Below are positions 1 to 6,701 of a stretch of DNA of 15,669 bases, piece by piece. The position numbers were made by a program, and so were the translations under genes. The stretch is taken from the NCBI GenBank assembly GCA_964461765.1, contig CAYWVS010000074.1, positions 1 to 15,669 on the forward strand, read 5' to 3'. Source of the DNA: JAVVUJ01 sp964461765. GTDB taxonomy: Bacteria > Bacillota > Clostridia > Peptostreptococcales > Anaerovoracaceae. Each line of letters starts with the position of its first letter. Position 1 is the stretch's first letter. The notes beneath the pieces were generated by a model. The model worked only from the letters and a program-made list of their open reading frames with translations. It did no database searches and was not told where the DNA came from.

Positions 1-205
1 AGTCAATAAAAAGCTTGTAGGCTTGCTCTTGGTTGTAGCCGAGAATGAGGTGGTTCTGATCGGCGGTCTCAATGTAAAATCGGGCTGCCCTAAACACGCC
101 TGCAGTAGTCTTGCCTGACCGGGGAGTTCCTTCTAAAACTTCGAGGGAGTTGTCTATAAACGGTCTTGCGATTGTGTCACGTTGTTTTGGGGAGAATGTA
201 ATCAT
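1..205 (-). CDS. terL: Phage terminase large subunit, N-terminal part (runs off the left edge)
   Basis: Large terminase subunits are the ATP-driven motor and nuclease that pack phage DNA into the prohead. Only the first 68 residues are in the window, starting MITFSPKQRD. Residues 26-33 read GTPRSGKT, a Walker A loop in the form common in phage terminases, followed by a region (ARFYIETADQNHLILGYN) that fits the first strand-helix of the ATPase fold. The ATG overlaps the stop of the small terminase gene as ATGA, so the two are translationally coupled, and an AGGTGAT ribosome site lies just upstream inside that gene. The nuclease domain is outside the window. The identity rests on the Walker A loop plus the adjacent small subunit. 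Confidence 0.88.
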   Translation of the reverse strand, partial: MITFSPKQRDTIARPFIDNSLEVLEGTPRSGKTTAGVFRAARFYIETADQNHLILGYNQEQAYKLFID

Positions 206-639
206 TTGCCATCACCTTGCACAGTATTAACCAAAGCCTCCATGAGCTCGGTGTTGGGTCGCTTCTCGTTTTCGGGTCGATCTCTCCATTGCTCAGGCTT
301 GCGATTTTTCAACCAATAAATTTGAGCCGTCACATCTGGTATAACTTCCTTAACTGTTTTAGTTACTTCTGTACCGTCATCCGTCACCTTAGTTTTGACT
401 TCTGTATATTTATATCCCAACGCCCTTTTTAGCAGGGCGTTTTCAACTTCTAAATCCACAACTTCTTTGCCTTTTTTTAAGGCCTGTAAAAACTGCGGAT
501 ATTTTATCTTGTAATCGTTAAGGGTTCGCTCGGAAATGCTTAAATTTTTAGCAATCTGAACATCTGTAAGACCGTTTCTCGCCCAACCTTCAACAAGCAA
601 TAATTTATCTTTGACCATATCCCATTTACTTTTCGCCAA
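202..639 (-). CDS. terS: Phage terminase small subunit
   Basis: This 145-aa protein is the likely DNA-recognition subunit that selects the packaging site and loads the large subunit. Residues about 5-55 form a helix-turn-helix (GLTDVQIAKNLSISERTLNDY, close to the transposase-like HTH of this family). The middle (ENALLKRALGYKYTE) and the conserved C-terminal stretch VIPDVTAQIYWLKNRKPEQWRDR are typical of Gram-positive phage small terminases. The start is TTG, supported by a GAGGTGGTGA ribosome site about six bases upstream; no better ATG exists. It overlaps the large subunit gene by four bases. It is the first gene after the non-coding leader at 640-807 and so probably the first gene of the late operon. 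Confidence 0.88.
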   Translation of the reverse strand: MAKSKWDMVKDKLLLVEGWARNGLTDVQIAKNLSISERTLNDYKIKYPQFLQALKKGKEVVDLEVENALLKRALGYKYTEVKTKVTDDGTEVTKTVKEVIPDVTAQIYWLKNRKPEQWRDRPENEKRPNTELMEALVNTVQGDGK

Positions 640-679
640 GCGTCACCACCTCTCAATCATCGTATTGTGTTATGCAAAA

Positions 680-714
680 CTAAAAAGACGACCACCAACA
701 GATCGTCTTTTTAG
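680..714. terminator. 12-bp hairpin with T-tracts on both strands in the terminase leader
   Basis: CTAAAAAGACGA (680-691) pairs perfectly with TCGTCTTTTTAG (703-714) around an 11-base loop. The arms end in A5 and T5, so the element looks like an intrinsic terminator on either strand. On the minus strand it sits between the candidate promoter at about 755 and the small terminase start at 639, so it could attenuate late transcription unless it is read through. The function is inferred from shape only. Confidence 0.6.
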
Positions 715-743
715 CTAGAAATATTTAACAAAGGAGGATACCA

Positions 744-760
744 ATGCCCTTGGCATTATA
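744..760 (-). promoter_or_regulatory. Candidate late promoter -10 box with overlapping palindrome
   Basis: On the minus strand a perfect TATAAT box occupies 760-755. No convincing TTGACA lies 16-18 bases upstream, which would fit a promoter needing an activator. The palindrome ATGCC-CTT-GGCAT (744-756) overlaps the box and the expected start of transcription, like an operator. The remainder of 640-807 holds no gene I can support beyond a five-codon open frame discussed in the findings, plus T-rich sequence at 812-831. Confidence 0.35.
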
Positions 761-807
761 ACCCGATAGCATAATAACACAGAATCTTGTCTTGTGAATC
801 CCCCACT

Positions 808-1239
808 TTATATTTTTTTGACTTTTTTTGAAAGCAACCAGTAAAACTTTCTGCGATTTTCATAATACATTTTTTTTCCGCATGGCATTTTCATAAAATT
901 GCTGAGGTAGTGATAAGTTACATTTTCATTTGTTACAGCTTTAAGTATGTACTTATAGATTTCCGGTGCTGCCTCAATGGCAGTCTGCTCAACAATCTCA
1001 CATTTTTGGGAAATTTCCGCTCGTAGTGTTCCAATGTTTCCAGTGCTATCTGAAGTGTTATTTCCATGCGGAAGACCATCATTTACTATTGCCCCAACTC
1101 CATCCGTATTACTTTTAAGTATATCCTTCCACTCGTTGTATTGTAAGCAAAAATGGTATAGTTCAAAGAATCGATGCTTGCTAATTTTATACTTTTCCGA
1201 TAATGGTCTTACTTCTCTCAATATATCATCTCCTTCCAT
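808..1239 (-). CDS. Conserved phage protein in the late-regulator position
   Basis: A soluble protein of 143 aa (137 aa if the alternative start is right). It resembles a group of small proteins found just upstream of terminase genes in Gram-positive prophages: HRFFELYHFCLQYNEW near the start, then SDSTGNIGTLRAEISQKCEIVEQTA, and MPCGKKMYYENRRKFYWLLSKK at the C-terminus, which looks like a DNA-binding recognition helix region. Its position just before the late operon matches RinA/ArpU-type late transcription activators, so that role is plausible but unproven. The annotated ATG at 1239 has a weak ribosome site. A TTG at residue 7 (1221) is preceded by AAGGAGATGATATA, a better site, and is the likelier start. 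No membrane segments. Confidence 0.65.
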   Translation of the reverse strand: MEGDDILREVRPLSEKYKISKHRFFELYHFCLQYNEWKDILKSNTDGVGAIVNDGLPHGNNTSDSTGNIGTLRAEISQKCEIVEQTAIEAAPEIYKYILKAVTNENVTYHYLSNFMKMPCGKKMYYENRRKFYWLLSKKVKKI

Positions 1240-1258
1240 CCTGTTTCGTCATAGGCTG

Positions 1259-1555
1259 TTACCCTCCCCACTCAAAATTGTTCCCGTATGCTGTTTGCTT
1301 GCCAACGTATTGGCAATAGGCATGTTCCACCATTGCCCCCCTGCTATTGGCATAGTCATCCAAAAACCAAACCACGTCGACAATATCAATCATAGCAAAA
1401 CAGATTCTCATATATTCCGACAGCTGTAGCCCATCCGGGAGCACTGCGGGATTGAGAGGGACGTTTCCAGATTCCTCTATCTTCCTCCTTGCTTCCGCAA
1501 ATTTGGCTCTGTAGTTTTCATCGCCGGTAATTTTGCCCGCTATGTAGACTTTCAT
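1259..1555 (-). CDS. DUF4406 nucleoside deoxyribosyltransferase-like protein
   Basis: This 98-aa protein begins MKVYIAGKITG, the hallmark first strand and loop of DUF4406, a family with the fold of nucleoside 2-deoxyribosyltransferases. The later segment DIVDVVWFLDDYANSRGAMVEHAYC matches the part of the fold that carries a nucleotide-binding glutamate (E in GAMVEHAYC). It may act on deoxynucleosides or nucleotide derivatives in the cytoplasm; the substrate is unknown. The gene overlaps its upstream neighbour by four bases (ATGA), with a G-rich ribosome site inside that gene, so it is co-translated. Length is normal for the family. Confidence 0.75.
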   Translation of the reverse strand: MKVYIAGKITGDENYRAKFAEARRKIEESGNVPLNPAVLPDGLQLSEYMRICFAMIDIVDVVWFLDDYANSRGAMVEHAYCQYVGKQTAYGNNFEWGG

Positions 1556-2241
1556 GATTCGCCCCCATATCGCTCCACAACCCTCGAATAGGTATTGAGA
1601 TCCTCGGCATCAAGTGGCAACTCGTCTACAAGCCTATCCATAATCCTCTGCCGCGCATCATCATACAGGTCAAGCTCTGCCCGGAATTTACTCTCAAGTG
1701 TAAACGACTCCTTATGCGCCGGTTTATCAAATTCATAAGCTGGATCCGTGCCGAGTTCAGATAGATCAGAAGTTTTGGAATCGGGTTGAGCTTTTTCAGT
1801 TTCTTCATGCGGATCGGGCTCATGTCCCAACTTTTGTTCATCTAAAACATTCTTAAGGCTGTCATCTGTATAACAAGTAACAGGTGGCAGGTCTCTTTTG
1901 TGGTAACCGCTCTTACCAGAAGTATAGAGGTCAACAGGAATGGTGTATTGTTTGCCCCTCAACCAGGCAGGTAACTCACTGTCACGAACGGTGGGCTTGA
2001 CGATGATATCCTCTTCGGTGATTTCAACTACGCGATAGCTGTTGCCGCCTTTGGACAGAGTGTCAAAAAGATTAGGAAGAGGCGTATGCACTTCGGGTTC
2101 TTTTATTAATTTTCGCAGTTTGTTGATCCTTTTATAAGATGTTCCTGATGTTGCCAAATTAAAAAATTTTAATATTTGGCTGGTGTTTAAACCTTTATCA
2201 ATTTGCTCTATAATTTGCTCGTCGGTTACTTTTGTAATCAT
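1552..2241 (-). CDS. Phage protein of unknown function with N-terminal HTH-like segment
   Basis: I do not recognise this 229-aa protein. Residues 1-45 are helical and look like a helix-turn-helix (VTDEQIIEQIDKGLNTSQ followed by a basic KRINKLRKLI). Residues about 50-110 contain short beta-rich segments (NSYRVVEITEEDIIVKPTV). Residues 130-185 are acidic and low in hydrophobics, probably a disordered linker, and the C-terminus is helical and charged (YDDARQRIMDRLVDELPLDAEDL). No signal peptide or membrane segment. The ATG has a GAGGTG ribosome site and lies two bases after the ParB-like gene; the 3' end overlaps the DUF4406 gene. Its place in the early operon suggests a regulatory or DNA-binding role, but this is inference. 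Confidence 0.6.
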   Translation of the reverse strand: MITKVTDEQIIEQIDKGLNTSQILKFFNLATSGTSYKRINKLRKLIKEPEVHTPLPNLFDTLSKGGNSYRVVEITEEDIIVKPTVRDSELPAWLRGKQYTIPVDLYTSGKSGYHKRDLPPVTCYTDDSLKNVLDEQKLGHEPDPHEETEKAQPDSKTSDLSELGTDPAYEFDKPAHKESFTLESKFRAELDLYDDARQRIMDRLVDELPLDAEDLNTYSRVVERYGGES

Positions 2242-2243
2242 TT

Positions 2244-3779
2244 TTACACCTCTTTAATTTCATTGGGTTCCCCAAACAACTCATGACTGCCATCCTGTAT
2301 GGCTTTTTCCTCTGTGGACATTTCGTATCCTAATTTGCAAAGATGGTAGTAGAGCAAATCGAGACCTATGTTTTCCTTGTGCTCTATTTCATTGATCCAA
2401 GTTTTTGTTGTATAATAGCCGTCTGTTTCTCTGTCCTGCAAGACGGCGTATGCAGTCCTAAGCAAAGTTTTTTCAGGATCATCTGCATATTTATCCATCA
2501 ATGCGCGTTCCACAGTGTATTCGCATTCGTCAATTTCTTTCGGATCTGACAATTCTATGCCAAGTTCTTTTGCGATTTCTTCCGCATCTGAACCCCATTC
2601 ACTAACTATCAGTGCCAACATAGCAAATTCCATGATTTCGCTACGATACTTCTTGCCGGCACTAAAGTTCTTCACAAAATCGCTTCTGAGGGTATATGCT
2701 GTAGCGGTCAGTTCTTTCAGCTTCTCTTCTTTTTCCTTAAAATCTTTTTGCTCCTGTGTTAGTTCAGGCTTATTTTGATTTTCAGAAACTTTAAGCTCTT
2801 TATAAAGCCAAACACTATAATTGTCTGACGTGTAGTAATATTTGACCGTTCCTGCATCCTCTGGCTTTTGAAAGTCCCCTAAAGTAAAACCATTAAAAAT
2901 CTTCACGAACTGCATATTGTTTGATTTTTCAACTCTCTCTGCAAAGGAATCAAGGATTTCTACCAACTCTGCTTTTCTTGCTTCTTTTTGCTCCTTTTCA
3001 ACAGCTTCTTTAAGTTTCCAATTGAAGTTGGCTGTACCAACATGCTCAAGCACCTCATTTTTAAGTTTTGGGTCGCTAATTTTTTCAAGCTCCATGTAAT
3101 CCATAATGGTGGCTCCACGCTCAACGGACTTCCTGAACTTACCTTGGTCAAGATCCAAAAGCTTTACCCGATGTCTGACGGTAGTCTCGGAAAAGCCCGT
3201 AGCCTTTGCCACATCACTGATGGAGTCGCCCAGATCCATCAGCATTTGAAAGCCTTGAGCCTGCTCATAGACAGTGAGGTCACTACGCTGCATATTCTCC
3301 ATTAGCATTGTTTGGAGCTGAGTGTGCTGATCCATTTCAGACACTACACAAGGTACCTTATCAAGACCAGCAAGTTTGGCTGCCTCTAAGCGACGGTGAC
3401 CAATTACACAGGTGTATGTATCAAGTGTTTCCCCTGTTATATTTCCTACATTTCGCACAACTGTTAAGTTTTGCAAAACACCGTTGCATTTTATACTATC
3501 GGCAAGCTCTGTAAGGTCTCCGAAGTCTTTCCGTGGATTGTCGCGGTGTTTCCATATTTTCTCAATTTCAATGTATTGTATTACGGTTTCTTTTTCTTTT
3601 GTAATTTCTAATTCTCTCGCAATTTCCTTATATTTTTTATCTCGGACTTTTTCTTGATCTTCAATTTCAAATCCGGGTCTTACGTTTGCTTTGTAGTAAT
3701 CGCATTCAAGCTCTTTTTTCTCATATTTGCACTTTGTTTCGCATTCTCCCTGAAGAGGGCAGCGTGTGTTCTCTTTCAT
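2244..3779 (-). CDS. ParB/Spo0J-domain phage protein with Cys-rich N-terminus
   Basis: A 511-aa protein with a ParB N-terminal nuclease-fold/CTP-binding domain at about residues 68-165. It shows IWKHRDNPRKDF, the ELADSIKCNGVLQNLTV motif, GHRR at 127-130 (the CTP-binding arginine patch of ParB) and ENMQRSDLT at 161-169. An HTH follows at about 186-206 (SISDVAKATGFSETTVRHRVKLLDL). Before the ParB domain sit four cysteines (C7, C13, C17, C26) that could bind zinc. The long C-terminal half (about 230-511) is charged and unrecognised. No ParA gene is near, so plasmid-style partition is not implied; in phages such proteins are often DNA-binding regulators. The ATG is preceded by AGGAGGAACCAAA, a strong ribosome site. 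Confidence 0.82.
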   Translation of the reverse strand: MKENTRCPLQGECETKCKYEKKELECDYYKANVRPGFEIEDQEKVRDKKYKEIARELEITKEKETVIQYIEIEKIWKHRDNPRKDFGDLTELADSIKCNGVLQNLTVVRNVGNITGETLDTYTCVIGHRRLEAAKLAGLDKVPCVVSEMDQHTQLQTMLMENMQRSDLTVYEQAQGFQMLMDLGDSISDVAKATGFSETTVRHRVKLLDLDQGKFRKSVERGATIMDYMELEKISDPKLKNEVLEHVGTANFNWKLKEAVEKEQKEARKAELVEILDSFAERVEKSNNMQFVKIFNGFTLGDFQKPEDAGTVKYYYTSDNYSVWLYKELKVSENQNKPELTQEQKDFKEKEEKLKELTATAYTLRSDFVKNFSAGKKYRSEIMEFAMLALIVSEWGSDAEEIAKELGIELSDPKEIDECEYTVERALMDKYADDPEKTLLRTAYAVLQDRETDGYYTTKTWINEIEHKENIGLDLLYYHLCKLGYEMSTEEKAIQDGSHELFGEPNEIKEV

Positions 3780-3796
3780 TTTGGTTCCTCCTTGTT

Positions 3797-4189
3797 TTAT
3801 AAATTACGAATTTTGATATAGATTCCGGGCACCTCTGCCCAAAACTTTTCAACTATCTCGCTAGCCACTAAGACGTCATCTGTCCAGAACTTTAGCTGCG
3901 TCATAACGTCCTTCAAGAGCTTTTGAAGATTATCCGTATCGGGTTTAGTGATTTTATATTCACCGTCCTTATGCCTGCCTCTAGGGAAACACCACTTCAC
4001 CAACAACTGCACACCTGAAGTATATTTATGTTCCGGCACATGCTTAGCCAGATGAGCCTCCAGTTTTGCCCTAGCAGCTTTTAACTCTGGCGGATCGTAC
4101 CGATATGGCTTACCGTTGCGCACTCCGGTCTTTTGTTCTTGGTGGGTGACGGTGGGGGGAATTATCGCTATAAAAAATTCAGTCATCAT
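3797..4189 (-). CDS. rusA: RusA-family Holliday junction resolvase
   Basis: RusA enzymes cut four-way DNA junctions as dimers, resolving recombination and replication intermediates before packaging. This 130-aa protein has the family's usual length and its acidic active-site motif: KPDTDNLQKLLKD (D84, D86) and FWTDDVLV (D104, D105), followed by the beta strand GIYIKI. Two ATG codons lie in tandem; the second (4186) has better spacing from the GGAGAAAA ribosome site, so the protein may start at residue 2. It lies directly downstream of the repeat-rich non-coding region, and just upstream of the ParB-like gene, in the replication module with Sak4-like and SbcC-like genes. Confidence 0.88.
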   Translation of the reverse strand: MMTEFFIAIIPPTVTHQEQKTGVRNGKPYRYDPPELKAARAKLEAHLAKHVPEHKYTSGVQLLVKWCFPRGRHKDGEYKITKPDTDNLQKLLKDVMTQLKFWTDDVLVASEIVEKFWAEVPGIYIKIRNL

Positions 4190-4484
4190 TTTTCTCCAAT
4201 TTTTTTTTTATAGATTTTTCGCGCGTTTGTCAGTGCAGGGGGATTAGTCGTGTGGGGGAATTTCTGACCCCCACACTAATGCCCCACTGACCAGTGAGAC
4301 GCAAGTCGATTATTACCCCCTTTAGGGGGTACTTTGCGTGCGTCTCACGCAAATTCGGTTTTTTATCGACTTTGCGTCTCTGACACGCATTCTCGGAAAA
4401 AATCGAATTTGCAACTTTGAAGCGCAAGACCAACTTTCGAAAATGCGTCTATACGCATGCACGCATTTTTTCGACTTTGCAACT
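4190..4484. repeat. Non-coding region of iteron-like repeats and nested hairpins; candidate phage replication origin or structured RNA
   Basis: No credible gene fits here, although the flanking operon has almost no gaps. The 10-mer TCGA(C/A)TTTGC occurs three times in direct orientation (4366-4375, 4403-4412, 4471-4480). Near-copies occur inverted at 4301-4309 (GCAAGTCGA) and 4349-4358 (GCAAATTCGG). TGCGTCTC occurs at 4339-4346 and 4373-4380 and inverted at 4296-4303. Hairpins: 4230-4290 (nested arms, inner 9-bp stem GTGTGGGGG/CCCCCACAC at 4250-4258/4268-4276), 4314-4331 (TACCCCCT/AGGGGGTA), 4333-4353 (TTTGCGTG/CACGCAAA) and 4437-4474. Repeats next to a primase-helicase gene suggest an origin; a structured RNA within the early transcript is the alternative. 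Confidence 0.65.
4207..4233 (-). promoter_or_regulatory. Weak candidate promoter upstream of rusA
   Basis: On the minus strand CTGACA (4233-4228) is followed by TATAAA (4212-4207) with a 15-base spacer, shorter than the ideal 17. It would restart transcription for rusA and the ParB-like gene after the structured region. The -35 box lies within the outer arm of the large inverted repeat at 4230-4290. Confidence 0.25.
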
Positions 4485-6701
4485 CTACTTTTTTCCAACT
4501 TCTCCATCATCAACCCAAAAACCTCCATGTGATTTTATATGCCTTCTGACCGTATCTTCTGATTTGCCCATGTACTCCGCAAGGTCCTTTATTGTGACTT
4601 GTTCATTAATTCCACAAGCTTCAAAGGCGGTTTCAAGGGATTGCTTCTTTTCTTTTTCTCGATCTTCCGGGGTTTTCTTCTTAGTGAAGTTTTTCTTCCA
4701 AGATGGCGATTCCCCATCAGCGTCCACGTCCCTCAAAACACCCACATCGTCTACATGATGCACCGGATAATCAAACCATAGATTGACTGGTGCAAACCTC
4801 GGAAACTCTCGAAGCGTCCCTTCTATGCGCCATGCGGTACGTTGTTGTACGTTGGCAATAGCTTTTTCAATGGCACGGTTCAACGGGATATGTCCTTCTG
4901 GAGGCAGGTAGGTAGTGCAATGTTTGCGCATTGCAGAAGCGCTGCACATATCGTCCTGTGAAGCGTGATCTTCCCATCTGGGAGCCATCTTATCAAGGTA
5001 GTCAATACATACATCACAAACAACTCGGTTCTCTTGTTGCTTTAAAATGTCGTCCGTAAGCTCCAACTCTATGAGGTCAAGCAGTGCATCAGGATCCCGG
5101 GCAAACACCCCACTGCCGGAAGCTCTGTCCATGGAGCGTTTCTGACCTTGACCGCCTTTGCTATGATGGTGGCAGTAAATCACCGCTGCCCCCAGTTCAT
5201 GACACACAAGGTCAAATTGATTGCAGAAATGCGCCATCTGATCTGCGCTATTTTCATCTCCCGTAATAACCTTATAAATTGGATCAATGACTACGGCTAT
5301 GTACCCCTTTTTAGCTGCCCGGCGAATTAACTTGGGGGCAAGCTTATCCATGGGTACCGATTGCCCCCTGAGATTCCATATATCTATATTGCCAAGGTGC
5401 TGTGGCGGCAATTTCAGTGCTTCGTACACATCTTTAAAACGATGCATACAGGACGCCCGGTCAAGTTCTAAATTCACGTACATTACCTTGCCCCGGGTGC
5501 ATGGCCAGTTAAGCCATTTTTTGCCCTCTGCGATTGCGATACAAAGATTGATGAGTGCATAAGACTTTCCTGCCTTAGATGGACCTGCAATCAGCATTTT
5601 ATGACCTTGGCGCAAGATACCATCAATCAGTGGATCGGCTAGCTCTGGCAGGTTATCCCAAACCGATGTCAGACTTTCCGGCTCCGGCAGCTCGTCGTTG
5701 ACTGATTCAATCCAGCCTTTCCATTCTGCGAAGCTTTCTTTGCCTATGTTGGTATCAACGAGAAACTGCTTGTGACCGTTACGCATTATTCCGGGCATAC
5801 GACTAAGTCGGGATGGATTACGGTTTTGGCTGTCAATTTTAAGCCCGTTCTTCTTGCAAATGTCGTAAAGGTAATCTACCCTCTTTCGGTACTCTTCGTA
5901 GCTTCCTGCTTCAATTTTGACGATTGCATGGATACTTTTGCCACCACTATGGACCAAGCATGCCACAGGTAGTTCCAATTCTCGAATAATAGCATGTTGC
6001 TGTTCAATCTCCATATTATCCGATTCAACAAGGGCGTAACGAAACTCGGTTACATTTTCATTTTTAACACCTTTGCCGTCTAGCGGATTAAAGCGAATCC
6101 ATGCCCCTGCTTCAGGCTTATAATCCCCAACAACAGAGTGAATATCGTCTTTATACTTATTTAACTGTTGAATCAATTCACCGGCAGTACGGTCCCAACA
6201 TCCTTTGGTAGGCAGATACCGTCCCTCTTTTTCCCAACACTCTGTGACGTATCCTACGTTCTCGGAAGCTTCAAAGAGAGTTTCTAAATATTTAACAAGC
6301 TGAGATACCGGATTCCATTCTTCTGGCTCAACAACTTCTCGTGCTTCTACCCATCCTGTTTTTACAACTACAAGTTCGTCTTTTTCCGAGATAACATCAT
6401 CCCAGTCAAGTTCTAATCCTTCGTCATATTCTCTAGGTTTCCATCCGCAGTCCTTAGCCAGTGCTACAATGGTGCCACCAGTGATGGGAGAACCGGCACC
6501 CCGGAAGCTCTCCCATTTTTTAAAGCATTCATTATTGTGGTATCTGCTAAAATCCCGGCGGCTCCAGGAGTCCCAATCCGATGCGGAATATCCTGCATCC
6601 TTAAGTCCCATGCCTACCTGAAGCCATTGCTCGTAATCAAGAGATGAAGGATCTATATAGTCCAACAACTCTACTAAGTTTAGATTGCTTTGTTTATCCA
6701 T
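4485..6701 (-). CDS. Fused primase-helicase replication protein
   Basis: This 738-aa protein probably lays primers and unwinds DNA at the phage origin. Residues 15-90 resemble a PriCT-2 domain (LDYEQWLQVGMGLKDAG, with conserved W/F and GGTI). Residues about 195-305 resemble an archaeo-eukaryotic-type primase: FRYALVESDNM (acidic motif, E226/D228) and SGGKSIHAIVKI at 252-263. Residues 355-560 are a RecA-fold RepA-like helicase: Walker A GPSKAGKS (373-380), Walker B VVIDPIYK (470-477) and HHHSKG (511-516). The C-terminus ends with a predicted HTH (DLAEYMGKSEDTVRRHIKSHGG). The ATG follows AGAGGAGTTTGAGCC and overlaps the upstream helicase gene by 22 bases. The repeat-rich region begins right after its stop codon. 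Confidence 0.85.
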   Translation of the reverse strand: MDKQSNLNLVELLDYIDPSSLDYEQWLQVGMGLKDAGYSASDWDSWSRRDFSRYHNNECFKKWESFRGAGSPITGGTIVALAKDCGWKPREYDEGLELDWDDVISEKDELVVVKTGWVEAREVVEPEEWNPVSQLVKYLETLFEASENVGYVTECWEKEGRYLPTKGCWDRTAGELIQQLNKYKDDIHSVVGDYKPEAGAWIRFNPLDGKGVKNENVTEFRYALVESDNMEIEQQHAIIRELELPVACLVHSGGKSIHAIVKIEAGSYEEYRKRVDYLYDICKKNGLKIDSQNRNPSRLSRMPGIMRNGHKQFLVDTNIGKESFAEWKGWIESVNDELPEPESLTSVWDNLPELADPLIDGILRQGHKMLIAGPSKAGKSYALINLCIAIAEGKKWLNWPCTRGKVMYVNLELDRASCMHRFKDVYEALKLPPQHLGNIDIWNLRGQSVPMDKLAPKLIRRAAKKGYIAVVIDPIYKVITGDENSADQMAHFCNQFDLVCHELGAAVIYCHHHSKGGQGQKRSMDRASGSGVFARDPDALLDLIELELTDDILKQQENRVVCDVCIDYLDKMAPRWEDHASQDDMCSASAMRKHCTTYLPPEGHIPLNRAIEKAIANVQQRTAWRIEGTLREFPRFAPVNLWFDYPVHHVDDVGVLRDVDADGESPSWKKNFTKKKTPEDREKEKKQSLETAFEACGINEQVTIKDLAEYMGKSEDTVRRHIKSHGGFWVDDGEVGKK

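Noticed and set aside
669..681. The 13-mer GTTATGCAAAACT also found at 14377-14389
   Set aside because: A single exact 13-base match is about what chance gives in an AT-rich window this size, and the contexts differ. It could be revisited if found again at the far prophage end.
2515..3657. Plus-strand open frames opposite the ParB-like gene
   Set aside because: Shadow frames, Ser/Phe-rich, opposite a well-supported gene, without ribosome sites.
4230..4758. Several overlapping open frames on both strands across the non-coding region and the 3' end of the primase-helicase gene
   Set aside because: They have no good ribosome sites, read through the hairpins and repeats, and do not look like any known protein; they are by-products of the repeat structure.
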